Source: Pedobacter caeni (GTDB taxonomy: Bacteria; Bacteroidota; Bacteroidia; Sphingobacteriales; Sphingobacteriaceae). Taken from it: 64,000 nucleotides of DNA. The position numbers and the translations under genes were made by a program. The DNA lies in NCBI RefSeq assembly GCF_900129215.1, contig NZ_FQUQ01000005.1, forward strand, positions 124,001 through 188,000, written 5' to 3'. Positions 62,448 to 64,000 of this stretch are shown piece after piece; position 1 is the first letter of the stretch; each line of letters begins with the position of its first letter. The notes under the pieces were generated by a model. It was not told where the DNA came from and did not search any database. It worked only from the letters and a program-made list of their open reading frames with translations.

Positions 62448-63484
62448 TCTGCCTCCTCCTTTATTGCCGGGTTTTCCGGAGCGCTGATGGCCGTTTCATC
62501 ATCCTCGGTTCCGTATTGCGTTTTCACTTCTTCTGCCTGGATTCCGATTTCATTCAGGTATTTTGAAAAGGTGGCTGTAAAACCATGTGTCACAAAAATC
62601 TTTTCTGCTCCGGTAGCTTTGATTGCAGAAAGCAATCCCGGCCAGTCGGCATGGTCGCTCAGGGCGAATCCCGCATCGGCACTTCTCCACCTTCTTCCCG
62701 CCCTGACCTGCATCCATCCTGAGCAAACGCCTGTTGCAGCCTGCTGAAGTGTCTTTATCCAGCGTCCATCGGCGAGGGCAGGGGGAACAATCACTATTCC
62801 TTTCTGCAATTCTTCCTTCCGGATGTCGGGACTGATTCTGATCGTTTCCGGCAGCGCTACACCGGCCTGTATAAAAGCATCGTTCAGGTTGGCAATAGAT
62901 GAATGTACATAGATCGGGCGGTCAGCTTCGCTAAGCCCCTTGATCAGTCGCTGTGCCTTTCCAAGGCTATATGCAATCAGTACACTGGTTTTCTGTTGTT
63001 CCTGATTGCTGTGGGCCCAGTTGTTGATCTGGTCAAAAATAACCTGTTGAGGGAGCCATTTGTAAATGGGCAGGCCAAAGGTACTTTCTGAGACAAAAGT
63101 ATGGCATTTGACAGGCTCAAAAGCGGTGCTGATCCCATCGTATTCTACTTTATAATCCCCGGAAACTACTGTCACTTCTCCCTTGTATTCCAGTCTGATC
63201 TGTGCAGAGCCGATCACATGACCCGCAGGAAACATGCTCAGTGATACCCCATTAATGGTGATTTCTTCCCCATAAGCAAGGGTTTGTATATGAAGCTCAG
63301 GACCTAAGCGTTGTAGAAGGATAGGTTTGGTAAGTTCATGGCATAAGTAAGCCTGGTTTCCCCATTTTACATGGTCTGCATGGCCATGAGTGGTTACCGC
63401 AAGTTTTACAGGTTGCCATGGGTCGATGTAAAAATCACCTTGTTTGCAATATATGCCCTTATTTGTAAATCTGATTAAAGCCAT
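62444..63484 (-). CDS. Ligase-associated DNA exonuclease (MBL/beta-CASP-like)
   Basis: 346 residues of the metallo-beta-lactamase/mRNA 3'-end-processing (Artemis/SNM1-like) type. Metal motif THGHADHVKWGN, then GDYKVEYDG, SDHADWPGLL and VTHGFTATFSKYL. It is the first gene of the four-gene operon exonuclease-ligase-helicase-PdeM and overlaps the ligase gene by 4 bases. It probably trims DNA ends before ligation. Confidence 0.93.
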   Translation of the reverse strand: MALIRFTNKGIYCKQGDFYIDPWQPVKLAVTTHGHADHVKWGNQAYLCHELTKPILLQRLGPELHIQTLAYGEEITINGVSLSMFPAGHVIGSAQIRLEYKGEVTVVSGDYKVEYDGISTAFEPVKCHTFVSESTFGLPIYKWLPQQVIFDQINNWAHSNQEQQKTSVLIAYSLGKAQRLIKGLSEADRPIYVHSSIANLNDAFIQAGVALPETIRISPDIRKEELQKGIVIVPPALADGRWIKTLQQAATGVCSGWMQVRAGRRWRSADAGFALSDHADWPGLLSAIKATGAEKIFVTHGFTATFSKYLNEIGIQAEEVKTQYGTEDDETAISAPENPAIKEEAD

Positions 63485-63527
63485 CAGATCATCAACAAAA
63501 CCGGGGCTATAAAGTTTGATGAGGTAT

Positions 63528-63560
63528 TTTGCAAAGTCTCAACAGATGTACATATATTTA
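63528..63560 (+). promoter_or_regulatory. Candidate promoter of the partial TonB-dependent receptor gene
   Basis: TTTG (63528-63531), 21-base spacer and TATATTTA (63553-63560; last base differs from TAnnTTTG), 24 bases before the ATG. Confidence 0.4.
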
Positions 63561-63584
63561 CAACATCCATATACTCAATTTTTT

Positions 63585-64000
63585 ATGCCTTATACCATTA
63601 GAGTTGTACTGATACTTTTGTTCCTAGTCCTGTTTCAACATTCAAATGCCCAGACGAAAAGAACGGTAAATGGAAATGTCACTGATGCAAAAACCGGAGA
63701 AACCCTGATAGGTGCCAGTGTTAAGCTAACAGGGCCTGTTTCTGCCGGTGGAATCACGAATGCTTACGGCTTTTATTCCCTTAATGTGACCGATGGAAGT
63801 TATGAGGTTTCTGTTAGTTTTATAGGCTATAGAACCATCCTTCAAAAAGTCGAACTCAGTAAAGACATCAGGTTGAATTTTACACTGGAAGAAGACAATC
63901 AGCTGGACGAGGTGGTGATTTCTGCAACCAAAAAAAATGAAAATGTAAGCAGTCCGCAAATGGGACTACAAAAGATCAATGTCCGGGAGATCAACAATGT
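63585..64000 (+). CDS. TonB-dependent receptor (3' partial, runs off the window)
   Basis: The ATG at 63585 opens MPYTIRVVLILLFLVLFQHS, a signal peptide ending NAQ. The CarboxypepD-regulatory-like domain follows (VNGNVTDAKTGETLIGASVK, AYGFYSLNVTDGSYEVSVSF), then a TonB-box-like LDEVVISATK and the first plug residues (NENVSSPQMGLQKINVREIN). The rest lies beyond the edge. The QLDEVVISATKKNENV stretch is typical of a receptor that is not SusC-like, since the LGI-R-K signature is absent. Substrate unknown. Confidence 0.9.
   Translation, partial: MPYTIRVVLILLFLVLFQHSNAQTKRTVNGNVTDAKTGETLIGASVKLTGPVSAGGITNAYGFYSLNVTDGSYEVSVSFIGYRTILQKVELSKDIRLNFTLEEDNQLDEVVISATKKNENVSSPQMGLQKINVREINN

Overview
The window reads as chromosomal DNA of a Bacteroidota bacterium, most likely a Pedobacter-like member of the Sphingobacteriaceae. 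Indicators are a SusC/SusD pair, a GLPGLI-family protein next to a large TonB-dependent receptor, a 58-residue Hc1-type histone-like protein, an Lmo0937-type mini membrane protein, a DUF2795 protein, weak Shine-Dalgarno signals, and promoters of the Bacteroidota type (TTTG, about 20 bases, TAnnTTTG), the clearest one lying in front of a tRNA-Arg gene.

Layout. 1-6.4 kb: the 3' part of a divergent RpoD-like sigma factor, a histone-like protein, DNA polymerase IV, a hybrid sensor kinase, and a divergent HxlR regulator/quinone oxidoreductase pair. 6.4-12.6 kb (minus strand): an acyl-CoA dehydrogenase, a 1322-residue A-PCP protein with three membrane/left-handed beta-helix blocks (the layout of the epsilon-poly-lysine synthetase Pls), and a small acidic protein. 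12.9-18.2 kb: a GNAT acetyltransferase, a divergent AraC regulator/aldo-keto reductase pair, a DEDDh exonuclease fused to a GIY-YIG nuclease domain, and a secreted YCII-like protein. 18.4-26.2 kb: tRNA-Arg(TCT) followed by an accessory region of small orphan genes, with a Cys-rich double-glycine leader peptide plus a two-helix membrane protein, three copies of an OsmC gene (one intact, one without its ATG, one broken), two paralogous secreted proteins ending in VY-NG-R repeats, lipoproteins and broken fragments. 26.3-31 kb: SusC/SusD. 31-39 kb (minus): a nucleoside-recognition (SpmA-SpmB-like) permease, an S9 peptidase, yidC and pyrG. 39-46 kb (minus): GLPGLI protein, TonB-dependent receptor, lipoprotein, kdsB, deoxynucleoside kinase, trpS. 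46-52.5 kb: plsC-gatC-ABC ATPase-PduO cluster, small proteins, ispD, queA and a MacB-like permease. 52.9-57.6 kb: aminotransferase, CDF metal exporter, NUDIX, bioA and a ferritin-like protein. 57.6-63.5 kb (minus): the complete ligase-associated DNA repair operon (exonuclease, ATP-dependent ligase, Lhr-like helicase, PdeM). The window ends in the first part of another TonB-dependent receptor.

Most of the window is ordinary housekeeping DNA. The two places that could hold something undescribed are the Pls-like cluster (a putative membrane-bound synthetase of an isopeptide-linked amino-acid polymer, with an acidic A-domain pocket suggesting a basic amino acid) and the tRNA-proximal accessory region (a putative bacteriocin/immunity pair and shuffled copies of leader, repeat-domain and OsmC modules). 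All domain assignments were made by reading the translated sequences by eye; no database search was run.
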